Origin: Tenebrio molitor
Taxonomy: Eukaryota > Arthropoda > Insecta > Coleoptera > Tenebrionidae
Assembly (NCBI RefSeq): GCF_963966145.1
Contig: NC_091053.1
Coordinates: forward strand, 5,208,001-5,272,000
DNA length: 64,000 nt
Reading direction: 5' to 3'
Both the position numbers and the translations under genes were made by a program. Numbering within the stretch: the stretch's first letter is position 1; each line of letters starts with the position of its first letter. The notes below the pieces were generated by a model. That model worked only from the letters and a program-made list of their open reading frames with translations, was not told where the DNA came from and searched no databases. This document shows, one piece after another, positions 34,969 through 47,104 of this stretch.

Positions 34969-36237
34969 TTAAACCAAACGCTTTGATCCCAAATCGAGTT
35001 GAAGCATTATGAACAAATACGAAAAAATAGTGGCACAAATCTGAAAAATCACGACAATCAATCAATCAGTCAATCAGTATGTTGTACTTACTGAAAACAG
35101 TAAAGAGTAATTGATTTCAAATAGCCCAAGAGCGGTAATTTCTAGTTTATTGTTCATCAGTTTGAGAGCCGAGGCTACGACCTAATTAAAAAATAAATTG
35201 ATCTTTCGCAAAAAATTCTACAAACCTACATAATTTCTGTCGTCCTCGTGGTGAATATCTATTTGAAATTTCAAAAACAAAGTTTTGGTGAAATTTGCCT
35301 GAAATCACAATTGTAAAAAGAGTGTGGAAGTAATGGACTGATTTACCTCATGGCAAAGATCCACACATCTTTTAGACAAGTAGAACAGATCAAAAATATT
35401 ATGAGAAACGTTCTGCGCAGTAATTACTACGACTATCCATCGCGTCTGTTCAAGCAAAAGAGTATGTGTCGCAGAATGTACGTCCCAAAGTATTAGCAAA
35501 AAGCAAGTTCCAAACCACATCAACAACTGGAAAGAGAATACAGAATTGAGGTCTTTGCTAGCTTCGTACAACATCTTGTGGAGGTGGATCAATTGACTGA
35601 TCGAGCTCTTGCAAAACGACTTCTTGATGCAACCATGTAGAAGTTCATTAATAATTTCAAATCGCTTCTGAATGATGATGGTGAAGGAAATAAAGACGGC
35701 GTACATGGTGGTGCAAGCGACTCTAGGGTACACAAAAGCGCCTATAAAAGTGGTCAATCTGTAATTGCCAAGCCATGCTGAATGCAAGTCGAATAAGATG
35801 TTCAAGACCAGTTGTTCAAAGACCAAGAGGACGATCAAGATTTTTCTGTGATGTACACCCAGTTGATCGATACGTTCTTTCTGGCCTAGAGAGTTTAACA
35901 CCGAATCGATTCTAGTAATCCTCCTCGCAACGTCACCAAGGCCAGAAAACTTGGACAAAGCCAAGACCACCACTAGAAGCAGACTAGAAATCCATCCGAA
36001 AGAACGAAGCATTAAGATGAAGGTGACTAGTTTGGGTACGTTAGGATGCTCTTGATGATGTTCTGTAAAGTAGAAGACTGTACATAAAATGCACGTTGCC
36101 AAGCAAAGAAAGATCTGGATTAGACGCGTTTTGGAGTACACCAAGCGTCCATTTTTGTACGTGAAGGGGTATGTGCCCAAAATTTTGGTCATGGTGGTTG
36201 CGGGTCTTAAAATTTCAAGGCATGTGAGAGTGTTCAT
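34969..36237 (-). CDS. Gr15: gustatory receptor
   Basis: Predicted 373-aa receptor. Exons: 36237-35347, 35298-35230, 35181-35092 and 35040-34969, phase 0; donor 2 is GTAGGT. It starts at MNTLTCLEILRPA. Motifs: RSFGWISSLLLVVVLALSKF, SLGQKERIDQLGVHHRKILI, GAFVYPRVACTTMYAVFI, IIQKRFEIINELLHGCIKK and DLFYLSKRCVDLCHE. The last exon is ICATIFSYLFIMLQLDLGSK. It is more diverged from Gr12-14 than they are from each other. Confidence 0.92.
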
Positions 36238-36423
36238 TGTCACAAAGAAATTGTTCCTTCACAAAAATATTTACAAACAACTGTATTGATTTCGTGGTGT
36301 TTTGAATGTGCTAATGATATAACTAGGCCAGAAACAATTTAGTAAGAAATTAGATAGAGAGAGACAAACAAGGTGTAATTATTTCGATGGAAGAAAAAAT
36401 GTTGTGAAAAAATATTCGTAAAG

Positions 36424-36688
36424 TCACTCTCGCTGCAATGTCAGTGAGTTTGTAAAATTTGAAAAGAACCAGAACCAGCAACATGGTAAGAAGGTGACAG
36501 CTAGCGCCACCAGCTTGGTGGTTTCTGAAATAGAAGATTGTTGACAAAATGGATGTTGCCAAACAAAGACAAATCTGGATTAGGCGCATTTTGGAATACA
36601 CCAAGCGATGATTCTTGTAGGGGTAGATGCCCAAAATTTTGGCATTGACTGTTGCAGGTTCTAGAATGTCATGGCAAGTGACTGTCAT
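36424..36688 (-). pseudogene. Gr16: 5' remnant of a gustatory receptor gene
   Basis: Only the first third of exon 1 survives. It starts MTVTCHDILEPATVNAKILG and keeps RLVYSKMRLIQICLCLATSI. About 20 codons (the PKLVTFILMLRSFGWI region) are then missing, and KFYKLTDIAARVT follows before homology ends at about 36424. Exons 2-4 are absent. The upstream motif AGCAGCGGTATTGATTT is still present. It lies between the start of Gr15 and the 3' end of Gr17. Confidence 0.85.
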
Positions 36689-36961
36689 GTTCACAAACAA
36701 CTCGCGTATTTTAACAAAGGATTTAAAAGCAGCGGTATTGATTTAGGGGTAGTTTCCAGTATGTTAATGACGTGACATTGATAAGAAATTAGGCAAAAAA
36801 GAAAACAGAAAAGTTCTCATTAAGAGACAAATGGCTTTTCTCCTTTACATCCAAAAATTCGATTTTTGAAAAATCTAAAATTTACTAAGATTGCTATACA
36901 TTAATTATTTCTATTCTTGTGTCACAACGCAATATTTACAAGTTATTAAAAATGTCTTGTT

Positions 36962-38228
36962 CTAAACCAAAAGCCTTGATCCTAAACCGAGTTGGAGCAT
37001 TATGAACAAATACGAGAAAATGGCGCAGCTGATCTGAAAAATCCAAATCAGATACAGCTCTTTCTGTAAGTGAAGATCTTGCACTTACTGAATACAGTAA
37101 GGAATACTTGATTTCAAAGAGTCCAGCAGCTGTTATTTCTAGTTTACGGTTCATCAATTTAAGAGCCGAAGCAATCACCTAGTCGGAAAATAAATTGATT
37201 CGTTACAATAGATTGTGCTAACTTACTACATTTCTCTCATCTTCATGATGAATATCTAGTTCAATTTTGAGCAACAAGATTCTGGTAAAGTTTGCCTAAA
37301 ATTGCAACTGTAAAACGTTTAAAGGAATGAGTTGAATTACCTCGTAACAAAGTTCTATGCATCTCTTTGATAAGTATACCAAATCAAAAACGTTGCGAAA
37401 TATGTTTTTTGCAGCAATTAGGGCAATGGTCCATTGCTTCTGTTCGACTAGAAGAGCATATGTGGCAGCATGTAGGTCCCAAAGTATTAGAAGAAAACAA
37501 GTCCCAAACCACATCAACAACTGCAAGGAGAATATTGAATTGAGGTGTCTGCTAGTGCTGCACAAGATCTTGTGAAGGTAGATTAGTTCACAGATGGAGC
37601 TCTTGGAAAAAGTCTTGATCGAACTGTCGAGAAGCTCATTAATGATCTCAAATCTCTTCTGGATTATCATGGTGAAACCAACAAAAATAAGATACATGGT
37701 GGTGCACACCATTCTAGGATAGATGAAAGCTCCTACATAAGTCTTGAGGCTGAAGCTTCGGATCCAAGCTGTGTGTACCTCGACCAAAAAGATCAAGACC
37801 AGTTGTTCGAAGATCACAAGAAAAACCAAAATCTTTCTGTGTTGCAGTCCTATCCTGTAGATTCGGTTCTCCTGGCCTAGAGAGTTTAACCGCGAATCGA
37901 CTCGCATCACACTCGCTATAACTTCAAACAATTTGGAAAACCTGAAGAACAGCAACAGAAGTACCAAAATCATTGTGAAAATCCATGCGAAAGCGCGCAG
38001 AATTATTGTAAAAGTGATGATTTTGAACATGCCGGTGCGACTGCGTTTGTCTTGTCCGAAGTAGAAAGTTGTGGCGGTGATACTTAATGTAAAGCAAAGA
38101 AAAATATAGATTAGACGCATTTTCGAGTATACCAAGCGTTGGTTCTTCCATTTGTAGGGATAGATGCCCAAAATTTTTGTCGTGATAACAACGGGTTTCA
38201 GGACTTCGCGGACGGTGATGGTGGGCAT
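36962..38228 (-). CDS. Gr17: gustatory receptor
   Basis: Predicted 372-aa receptor. Exons: 38228-37341 (296 codons), 37295-37227, 37178-37089 and 37033-36962, phase 0. The start is placed at MPTITVREVLKP by alignment with MNTLTCAEILRP; two further in-frame ATGs lie 3 and 12 bases upstream. Motifs: SLGQENRIYRIGLQHRKILVFLV, GAFIYPRMVCTTMYLIF, IIQKRFEIINELLDSSIK, LHKILCSTSRHLNSIFSLQL and DLVYLSKRCIELCYE. The last exon is ISCAIFSYLFIMLQLGLGSR, with Gly for the usual Asp. Confidence 0.9.
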
Positions 38229-38585
38229 CATTACAAACAAATCGTTCTTCGCAGCAAATGTTTACAAGCAAGAGTATTGATTTCGTGGTAATTCTTAGTT
38301 AATGACACCATTAAAAACAAAGTTGATCAGACAAAAACAAAATAATTATTTGAATTAGATACAATTCTTGGAAGAAGGTATTTTGAAATTTTCCCTTCAC
38401 CTAGTTTCAATTAGGAAATGTTTTTCCAGATTACAATCTGTCAACAAAATGTATGCTGCAACTAATTTGTTGTTCATGCTGTCACGCGACTGATGCACTA
38501 AATTCAGAAAACAGAAGAATCTATAGAACTAGATGTTCCAAATGAGAGAGTACAGCAATTTGTTCTGAACTCTGTGTTGTTGTTT

Positions 38586-39839
38586 TCATCCCAGATCCAG
38601 CTGAAGCATCACGAACAAATACGAGAAAACAGCGCCACTGATCTGAAAAATCTAGATCATCTCTCTCCAAATCAAGATTTTGCACTTACAGAATAAAGTA
38701 AGGAGTAATTGATTGGAAAAAGTCCAAACGCAGTAATTTCCAGTTTGTTGTTCATCAGCTTAAGAGTCGAGGCTATCACCTGGTCACAAAACAACTTAAA
38801 TCGATTTGTTGTGAAATTTAACAAACTTACAAAATTTCTGTTGTCTTCGTGGCAACTATTTAATTCCACTCTCAACAACAAGACCTTGGTCAAGTTCGCC
38901 TAAAACTACAACTGTGAACAATTTACAACCAACGAACTCCTTCACCTCGTGACAGAGATCAGCACATCTTTTGACCACATAGCATAAATCGAAGACGTTA
39001 CGAAACACATTCTTTGCACCGATTATGAAGATTACCCATTGCTTCTTTTCGAGTAAAACGACGTGTATCGAAGCATGTGCGTCCCAAATGATGAGAAAAA
39101 AGTAAATCCCAAACCACATCAACAACTGCAAAGAGAAAAGAGCGTTTAGGTCTCGACTAGCTTTGCACAAATTCTTGTGGAGGTGGATGAGGCGCTTGAC
39201 TGGAGATTTGGCAAAACTGGTAGACCTTGCGACATTTACTTCAAGAAGTTCGTTAACAATTTCGAATCTCTTCTGAATGATCAGTGTTAAGAAAACGAAA
39301 ACTGTATATTCAGTGGTGCAAACTAGTCGAGCGTAGATGAAAGCACCAGTAAAAATAAACGGATTGTGGTTTCTGATCCATCCTGTGTGCAATTCGAACA
39401 TCACGTTCAAGACCAGTTGCTCCAAGACCAACAAGAAGATCAAAGTTTTCCTGTGTTGCAGTCCCAATTTGTGGATTCGGTCCTTTTGGCCGAAACAATT
39501 TAAATGTGAATCCACTCGTGTCAAATTCGCCGCAAGTTCAGTAAATTTGGAAAACTGAAACAACACTAGAGCTAGAACCAGCAGCATGGTGACAATCCAT
39601 CCAACAGAACGCATGATTACTAGAAAAGTCACTATCTTGAGCATGTCAGAGCGACCAGTGACGTGACCTCTGAGGTAAAAGATTGTAGATAGAATGCATA
39701 GTGTTAAATATAGAACAAACTGTATTAGACGTATTTTGGAATACACGTTTTGGTTTTTGGACTCGAACGAATGAATGCCCAAAATTTTGGCAGTGATAGT
39801 TGCAGGTTTTAAAATTTGTTGGAAGGTGAGATTGTCCAT
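38586..39839 (-). CDS. Gr18: gustatory receptor
   Basis: Predicted 369-aa receptor. Exons: 39839-38946 (298 codons), 38899-38831, 38779-38690 and 38642-38586, phase 0. The start is MDNLTFQQILKPA; the frame stays open 36 codons further upstream to 39947, but that part has no family match. Intron 1 (46 nt) has no stop and is read through by simple ORF calling. Motifs: RIHKLGLQHRKTLIFLLV, FIYARLVCTTEYTVF (Ala for the usual Pro), LIIQKRFEIVNELLEV and DLCYVVKRCADLCHE. It ends ISGAVFSYLFVMLQLDLG, the shortest tail. It is the most diverged member of the minus block and lies at its 5' end. Confidence 0.9.
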
Positions 39840-40004
39840 GGTCACGACTAAATCGTTGTGACCAATTATTTGGAAGCAACGGTATTGATTGGTGGTAATT
39901 ATGTGACTGAAAACAGTTCGATAAGAAATTAAACAGAGAACATACAACGTATGGTAATTATTTCAATCACGTAAGAACTTTTATCAAAAAAGTATATCGA
40001 AAAT

Positions 40005-40950
40005 TTCACGGACGATTTGGTAATTGTGGCAAAGAGTGAAAGATAAATGAAAGAAATGATGAAGAACCTGGGAAGGTATGTGCGGAAGAAAAAGCTGGAA
40101 GTGAATGTTGAGAAGGCGAAAATGATGGTGTTCAATCAGAGAAAGAGGAAGAGTTAAGAATGAGTGGAAGTGGGAAGGAAGGAAAGTAGAACGAGTGAGG
40201 AGTCCAAGTAGTTGGGAGAGAGAAAATAGGGAGGACGATGATGATGGTTGAAAGCATGATAGAGTACGGGGCAGAAATCTGGGGATGGAAGGGGCAAGAA
40301 GAGGTAGAGAGAGTACAAGAAAAATATTTGAGAGGGGTACTAGGAGTGGACAGAGAAACGCCAGAAGGGTGTAAGAGGAATAGGCTGAGAGTAAAAACGG
40401 GAAAAAGAGAGGCAAAGTTTGAAGACAAAATGGATGGAAGGGAAGGAATGCATGAGGAAAAGAAAAAAAAAACACGGAGAAGAAGGGGAGAGAAAAATAC
40501 TAGCAGGTATGCCAGTGAAGAAGTGGAAAGAGCAAAAGGAAGATGGAAGAACGTAGAGCTGAGTGAAAAGGATAAAGACACAGAGAAGTAAGAAAGAAAG
40601 AAAAGAATCAAAGAATCCAGATACAACAGGGAGTATGGGAGGTCTATGACAAGAGGAAATTCCTGAATACCTGAGGAGAGGAGAGTACAAGAGAAAGGAA
40701 AATGATGGCGAGATTTAGATGTGGGAACGAAAAGAGAGAAAACAGGCATAGCACATGTGGAATGGATGTAGCGAAATGAGAGAGAGAGAGAGGGAAAGAA
40801 AAGGGGAGAAAAACTGAATGAAGACGGAAGGGAGATAGAATGGATGAAGGATATGGAAAAGGAGAGAATGGATAGAAACAGAAATAGATGGGGAATAGGA
40901 AAAAATGTAAATTTTTGGAATTGCATTTTTAAGTTTGTAATCAGGAATCC
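40005..40950 (+). mobile_element. Decayed non-LTR retrotransposon fragment (purine-rich)
   Basis: Broken plus-strand frames read DDLVIVAKSE, then MMKNLGRYVRKKKLEVNVEK and AKMMVFNQRKRKS, later MVESMIEYGAEIWGWKGQ, EEVERVQEKYLRGVLGVD and CKRNRLRVKTGKREAKFEDK. These match in order the post-YADD part of an insect LINE reverse transcriptase. Stops and frameshifts are frequent, and after about 40600 only an A/G-rich tract with a GAGAGAGAGAG run (40779) is recognisable. Both ends are indistinct. The fragment lies between the divergent Gr18 and Gr19. Confidence 0.7.
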
Positions 40951-41192
40951 GAAGTCCAGAAGGCAAATAAAGCATTATTTTATATCTTTCACTATTGTCA
41001 TCACTTCAACAATCTTGCATTACGAGTGTATCAAACATACCTAATTTACGAGTATGCAAGCTCCAAACAACACAATACTGTTAGAGTCGATACATAATCA
41101 ATTAGTCAACGTATTTTTAGATTAGAATGAATAGACCAGGTTTAATACAGTAAATGTACATTATATGGAAAATTCTTTTCCTGACACGAGGA

Positions 41193-42537
41193 ATGAGAAT
41201 TGTGACAATCGGCGAAATTCTAGCACCAATAAGATGGACAAGCGATATTTTGGGCATAAATCCTTTCCACACTCGGAACGGACAAGCAACCTACTCAAAA
41301 CTAAAATTGCTACACAGTATCTTCTGCGTGACATCTTGTCTAGTCTTGGCAGTAGATTACCTCAAATACTTAAATACACTGCATTTGAATCTGAGTAACT
41401 TGATAACGTTTGTGATAGTTTTTCGATGTTGTGGGACCATAACTGTGATGATGCTGATGATTTTCTCCATGCAAAAGTACCGAAAAAATCTTAGTGATCT
41501 GGGTAGAAGCCTCGGAGAAATAGACCAATCTTTGGTCAACCCAGACCAAAGAGAATCTCTTGGGAAAACAGGAACTCGACTTAAGAAGATTGTGATAGTT
41601 TCACTCGTGGTACAAAATCTCATTTTCAACATTCTGGCTGATGGTTATACCGCGTGGGTCCAACCGACCAAACGCTTGCACGTTTTCATCATCTACGTCT
41701 ACCCCAGATTGGTTTGCAGTACCGTGAACATCACGTTTGCAACTTACACGATGACACTCGCGTCCAGGTTCAAAATGATAAATAACATCGTTTGTGCGAG
41801 AAGAACTTCGGAGGCGGATTTTGCCGAAAAGATACAACAAGTCATGGTTTTGCACAAAATTTTGTTGAAACTGAGCAGGCAGTTGAACTCTATGTATTCG
41901 CTACACCTTCTGATGTGGATCGGATTGTGCTTCATCTTGCTCGTTGTGGATCTACACGCTGGAATATTTCTAGTTTTTTTCCAATCTTTCAAAACCGACT
42001 TAGATCTTGGCATCATAATCGTCAAAAACTGTATCGTCTATGCCTTCGACTTGATCTACTTGTCAAAGAGATGTACCCAACTGTGCTTCGAGGTAAAACA
42101 TCTCTTCGAAGAGACAATTTTTGATTGACCGAGTCGGTTTTAGGCGAATCGAGTCAAAAATCAACTCTTGAAGATTAACATCGATGTTGGGCAATGGAAC
42201 CAAAGAGAGTGCGTAAGTTGCCACCAACTCCTTGTAGGAGATTTTTTCTTCGACTTTCGAAGATTTTTTTCTTTTTTTAAGGTAATTGGGTCGGTACTAA
42301 AACTGATGAACAACAAACTACAGATAACAGCTTGTGAACTGTTCACGGTCAACAACGCTTTGCTCTTTTCCGTAAGTACCACTTCTTCACATTCGGAAAA
42401 TATTTGGGTGTTTTCAGATTTGTGGAACTGTTTCATCATATTTGTTTATTATGCTTCAAATAGACATGGAGAGTGAACGTCATAATAAAGTTGCTCTAAA
42501 TACCACTCTGCTCCCCTTTAACAACGGCACATCTTGA
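41193..42537 (+). CDS. Gr19: gustatory receptor
   Basis: Predicted 392-aa receptor. Exons: 41193-42092 (300 codons), 42144-42212, 42282-42371 and 42418-42537, phase 0. The start is MRIVTIGEILAPI; an in-frame ATG 13 codons upstream (41154) is possible. Motifs: FRCCGTITVMMLMIFSM, SLGEIDQSLV, IYVYPRLVCSTVNITFATY, ASRFKMINNIVCAR and DLIYLSKRCTQLCFE. Exon 2 reads ANRVKNQLLKINIDVGQWNQ. The last exon is ICGTVSSYLFIMLQIDMESE with a long polar tail. Its closest relative in the window is Gr21. Confidence 0.9.
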
Positions 42538-42721
42538 AAAAGTGTGTGTAACAATGGTCCCAAAGCAGTTCCCTGCGGTATCATTTTTAACAGTCAATAA
42601 AATTTCATTACTAACCAATCGATTTAGCTTTACTACTACATTATTAATTTAACCAATTCGAAATTGTTTGTGTGGAAAAATTCCAAAGAACAAACATTTC
42701 CATTCTAGTTATGTAACAAAA

Positions 42722-44018
42722 ATGACAAGTCTGACTCTAGAAGAGATTTTCAAACCGATTACTTTCACTTGCAAAATTTTGGGAATGTCTCCTTGCTACA
42801 TCAAAAACAAACGCTTCGTCCTGAGTAAAATTGGAGTTTTGCAGACTGTCACATATCTAACGACAATAACTCTTCTGACTGTTTATTTTGTCAAAAATGT
42901 CAAATTCAACAACAACATTACCAGAGCTAGTTTTATCAAAGGTATGATCATTCTTCGCCGGACTGGGACTATAACTGTTACCCTCTTGACGGCGTGTTTT
43001 TCTTACAAGAAATTCGTAAAATTTATCCACGTGGGGTTCAATCTGACAAAACTAGACGCGAAACTAGTCGAGCTAGAGCTTCAAGAACAGCTCAGTAAAG
43101 AGAATCGTCGCGTTCAAAAAACACTAACAACTTGGCTAATTTTGGAAAATTTGTTTCTGGTCGGGAGCGACGTACTTGTCACGAGATACTTCATCCCCAC
43201 TTTTGACATGCTACAAATTGTGATCTACATCTACCCCCAGTGGGTCATCAGAACATTGAGCATCCTCTTCCAGGTTTACGCAATTCTGATTCAAGCAAGG
43301 TTTAAGATGGTGAACCAGAAATTTCTGGAGATTCGAAATGATTTTTGCGAAACTGTGGAACTGTTGAGTCATCTCCACACAGTACTAATCAAAATTACTA
43401 GAGATGTAAATAGTATCTTTTCTCCGCTGTTGTTACTATTGATTACTTACAAGTTTCTCCTTCTTCTGGGAGAGTTGCATGCCGCAAGCTACGTGATGTT
43501 TTTGGTTGACACTCACAGAAGGTTCAAGGTTACATTTATGTCAGGAAAAAATTGCACTTTGTATGTTTTCGAAATTTACATCTTGGTAAAACGGTGTATT
43601 AGTCTTTGCAGTGAGGTAAGTTAGAACTGCTGCTCCACAAAGCAAGTCACATTTTTTTTAGGCAAATCGAACCAAAACTATACTTCTGGGAATCCACATT
43701 CCTATAATGAAGGAAAACAGAAGAAATTCGGTGAGTTGATTGAATTCAAGTCAAAGTTAACTGCGTTGCTTTCTAGGTAATTACTTCTGTTCTTACAATG
43801 ATGAATAATAAGCTGGAAATTACAGCTTGCAAGCTCTTCACCATAGATAATAGGCTGTTATTTTCGGTAAGCGCAACAGTTAAATTATGGTGCCCAAGGT
43901 GAAGATTACGTTGCAGATATGTGGAGCTACTTTTGCTTATCTGTTTGTGGCGCTGCAGCTCGAGCTCAGTGAGATGCGCAACGGATATATTTCAAACGGA
44001 GGCAACAAAACTCTATAA
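42722..44018 (+). CDS. Gr20: gustatory receptor
   Basis: Predicted 384-aa receptor. Exons: 42722-43615 (298 codons), 43662-43730, 43777-43866 and 43917-44018, phase 0. The start at 42722 gives MTSLTLEEIFKPI; an upstream ATG at 42668 adds 18 codons without family similarity. Motifs: YIYPQWVIRTLSILFQVYAILIQ, QARFKMVNQKFLEI, LLLLLITYKFLLLLGELHAA and EIYILVKRCISLCSE. The last exon is ICGATFAYLFVALQLELSEM, so the signature is looser (AY for SY, Glu for Asp). It groups with Gr22. Confidence 0.88.
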
Positions 44019-44582
44019 AAAAATTAACAGAGAAACAAAGGAAAGTAATCGAAATATACTCCAAAAATATTATAATTGATGACATCCCAAAATACTCCTG
44101 ATTGGTCTATTTTGGTCCAACCATTACAGTTCCTAATCATTTTTAGAAGAGTCTTGCAAATGACGAGATAAAATTGATAGTATCGGCCCCAAAGTGGAAC
44201 CATGGGATTATCTCTTAGCCTATTTCGACCAAAGTGACTCTTCAGAGTTCATCGTAGTTAAAAAGTTTTCATTTTTTCTTTATTGTCAAAACATAGAACC
44301 TCCATTAAAAAGCTTTTGACACTTTGCTTTTTTTTTAAGAAAACTTACAGCTTATTGATAAAGCTTTCAAACTACTAACATATTATTGAAAGAAGCAGAA
44401 AATAGTTATTTGTGTATCGAGGCGAAAAATGCATCTTTTTCGTCCGAGTCTGAGTTTTTTGGCCGAGGCGCAGCCGAGGCTTGAAAACAGGCGAGAACAA
44501 ACGGCACCTTTTGGCAGAGGTGCACATTAAAAAAATTGCAAATGTATTTTGCATCTACCTTTTTTAAATAGATACATTTATC

Positions 44583-44642
44583 AATACATATTAACAACAT
44601 ATATTAATACATATTAACAACATATATTAATACATATTAACA
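44583..44642. repeat. 22-23-bp AT-rich tandem repeat
   Basis: The unit ATACATATTAACAACATATATTA (about 23 bp, here in alternating parts) occurs about 2.6 times at 44583-44642. The surrounding intergenic region 44019-45094 has no other supported feature except a short GC-rich stretch near 44420-44500 (GCCGAGGCGCAGCCGAGGC). Confidence 0.7.
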
Positions 44643-45094
44643 ATTTTTTTTTAGTACATATTTGTTATCAGCTTGCCAAAAAAACTAGAAATTTACTAAT
44701 AGCAATACAATTACTTATTTACATAATATATGGTGACAGGACAATTATCGGTTTTGTCGGTTTCGCTGCTAAGTTACAGAACAGACCGAAAGCTGGCGCC
44801 ACGGTCAGCGTCCGAAAAAGAGTTACTTTTCGTCCGCTTGCGAGTACGTAAAATTACCGTTTTCATTAAGGGTGCCAAAAAAATGTATTGACGTTTGATT
44901 GTTTCCAAGCTACCCTTCTTTAAATAGTACTTAATGAATATTATGGATTTTGATACGGATTACATTCTTTCGATTTTCTCTCTTTAACACAATACTCATT
45001 TTAAATCTAATCAATATTACCTAATAACGTAATTACCTCAGCTATTGTAAACATGTCAAACAGCATTTGCCTTCATTCCATTGAAAACAACAAA

Positions 45095-46787
45095 ATGAAA
45101 GCTGTCACCATCGAAGACATTTTCTTACCAATAACATGGTCGAGTGAAATTTGCGGGATAAATTTTATCTACGGTAAAAATGGACGCCCAGTATACTCAG
45201 TACCAAAATTATTGTACACGCTACTTTGGGTTTCGTTGAGTGCATATCTAGCAATTGACTACTCAAACAATTATATCACCTTTTTGAATTGGACAAAAAA
45301 CCAGACTATAATCTTTATCGTATTGTGCAGATGCTTTGGGGGTATGACAGTGATGCTCGTGACGATGGTATTCGTTCGTAAAAACTGGATAGCAATTAGT
45401 GCTCTTTTAACAAAACTAAAAGAAGTTGATTGTCTTTTAACAAGCATGGATCAACAAGAATCTGTCTCAAAAATGAATCGGAAACACCAAAGATTCGTGA
45501 TAATTTTGATGGTGGTCCACAACCTGTGCTTTGCTACTTTGGCAGAGATTTACACTGCTTGGGTCAACCCTCACGCGTCCTTGCACTTTTTTATCGTCTA
45601 CACCTACCCTCGATTGGTCTGCAGCACCGTGAACATCAAATTTGTGGTTTACGCGAGCATACTTCGGGGCAGATTCAAAATAATCAACGATTTCATTTCG
45701 GCGAAACTGTCAACAGACAGAGATTTCTGCGAGCAGCTCACGCGGGTGGTTTCTCTCCACAAGCTTCTAGTGCAGCTCAGCAGACAACTAAATTCGATCT
45801 TCTCTCTGCATCTGCTGATGTGGCTAGCCATCTGCTTCGGTCTTCTAGTGGGAGACTTGTATGCTGGACTGTATGTGATTTTCTTCGACTCAAGGAGTGC
45901 ATTTCACCTCGCTCTGATTCTGATAACATACAAAAATTGCGTGGTTTCTGCTTTCGACATCTGGTCTTTTGCCAAAATGTGCAACGAGCTTTCACACGAG
46001 GTGAGTCGATGTGTATGACAAGCAAAATTTTCGGAATGAGGTTTTAGGCGAATCGAACCAAAGTTGCCATCTTGAAGGTTAAAGTTGACGTGAAACAACA
46101 CAACGAAAGAGACTTGGTAAGTTCTTACTTTTCCAAAGCAGAAAATATGGGTTTTTGTCTTGTTTCAGGTAGCAAAATCGGTGTTGAAGTTGATGAATAA
46201 CAAATTGGAAATGACCGCACACAAGCTCTTCACCATCAATAATAATTTGCTCTTTTCGGTAAGTTTACTAAAGCAAGTGTCCATTAAAAAACAAATTTTT
46301 TCCATGATCATTGAATTTCAGTGGTCTTTGCTCACTGAAAATGTGAGCAAAGATGGCAATTGAATCACTAGTGAGAAAAAAATATTTTCTCACTAGTGAG
46401 CAAAGTGTAATGTTTTACGATGATTTAAATACACTTACTGCAATTAACTCAAAAGTGACAAAAAAATGCTGCCCGAAATTTCGACTGCGCGACCCTATTT
46501 TATAATTATGGAAAAAATCAGATTCAACACGCATGAGCAAACGTGCATTTAATCACTCTTACGGTTGGGGTCCTCGCCTTCGGCTCAGACGCCCAACATC
46601 CGTACCCGTGATTAAATGCACTACTTCACTCACTTGTATTGAAAATAGCTAATTACAGATTTGTGGAGCTGTTTTTGCTTATTTGTTTATAATAATTCAA
46701 CTGGACATTTCTGACAAACGTCGTAATAATGCAATTGCTTCAAGCTCCAACGAGACTTCTACGGTCCTAAACAATTCAACTAAATGA
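45095..46787 (+). CDS. Gr21: gustatory receptor
   Basis: Predicted 397-aa receptor. Exons: 45095-46000 (302 codons), 46048-46116, 46169-46258 and 46659-46787, phase 0. The start is MKAVTIEDIFLPI; an in-frame ATG at 45053 adds 14 codons and cannot be excluded. Motifs: CRCFGGMTVMLVTMVF, YTYPRLVCSTVNIKFVVYAS, GRFKIINDFISAKL and DIWSFAKMCNELSHE, where the usual YLSKR is replaced. The last exon is ICGAVFAYLFIIIQLDISDK and a long Asn/Ser/Thr tail. Intron 3 is 400 nt, against about 45-60 elsewhere, because it contains a mobile element. Confidence 0.9.
46302..46650 (-). mobile_element. Non-autonomous hairpin-rich element, copy 2, in intron 3 of Gr21
   Basis: Reverse orientation relative to the copy at 5541-6112. 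It begins with TCATTGAATTTCAGTGGTCT and the CTCACTGAAAATGTGAG hairpin, then CACTAGTGAG...CTCACTAGTG, and ends with ACTCACTTGTATTGAAAATA. It lacks part of the middle of copy 1. The splice acceptor of Gr21 (attacag at 46652-46658) follows immediately after its right end, so splicing may still work. Confidence 0.75.
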
Positions 46788-47104
46788 ATTATTTGGCAGG
46801 GACTATAAAAATAGTCATAGAAGCGGTCCGAAAACAGCGCTCTGTGGTACACCAATGTAATGTAGACTAAAGTACATGGGAATTAGTAGTAGCAGTAACG
46901 GATTTTTTATTCAAAAACCTTAGAATGTATGTTGTGTTATGTTCTTAGTAATTTGTGAATTGCTTTAATTTCCGTCGTCCAATAAATTAATTTCTCGTGG
47001 GACCACCAAATGGGTGAATCAATATTCTGTTCACTAGAGCTGTAAAAAGTAGCACAATGAAGATCGTTTATTTTCTTGCTTTGACCAATAGGTACAAAGG
47101 AAAA

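Noticed and set aside
40132..40926. 264-codon minus-strand ORF rich in Ser, Leu and Phe
   Set aside because: It is the complement of the purine-rich LINE fragment; its composition follows from the A/G-rich plus strand, and it shows no domain.
44583..44642. CRISPR-like or satellite array
   Set aside because: There are fewer than three AT-rich units with no spacers, in a eukaryotic context.
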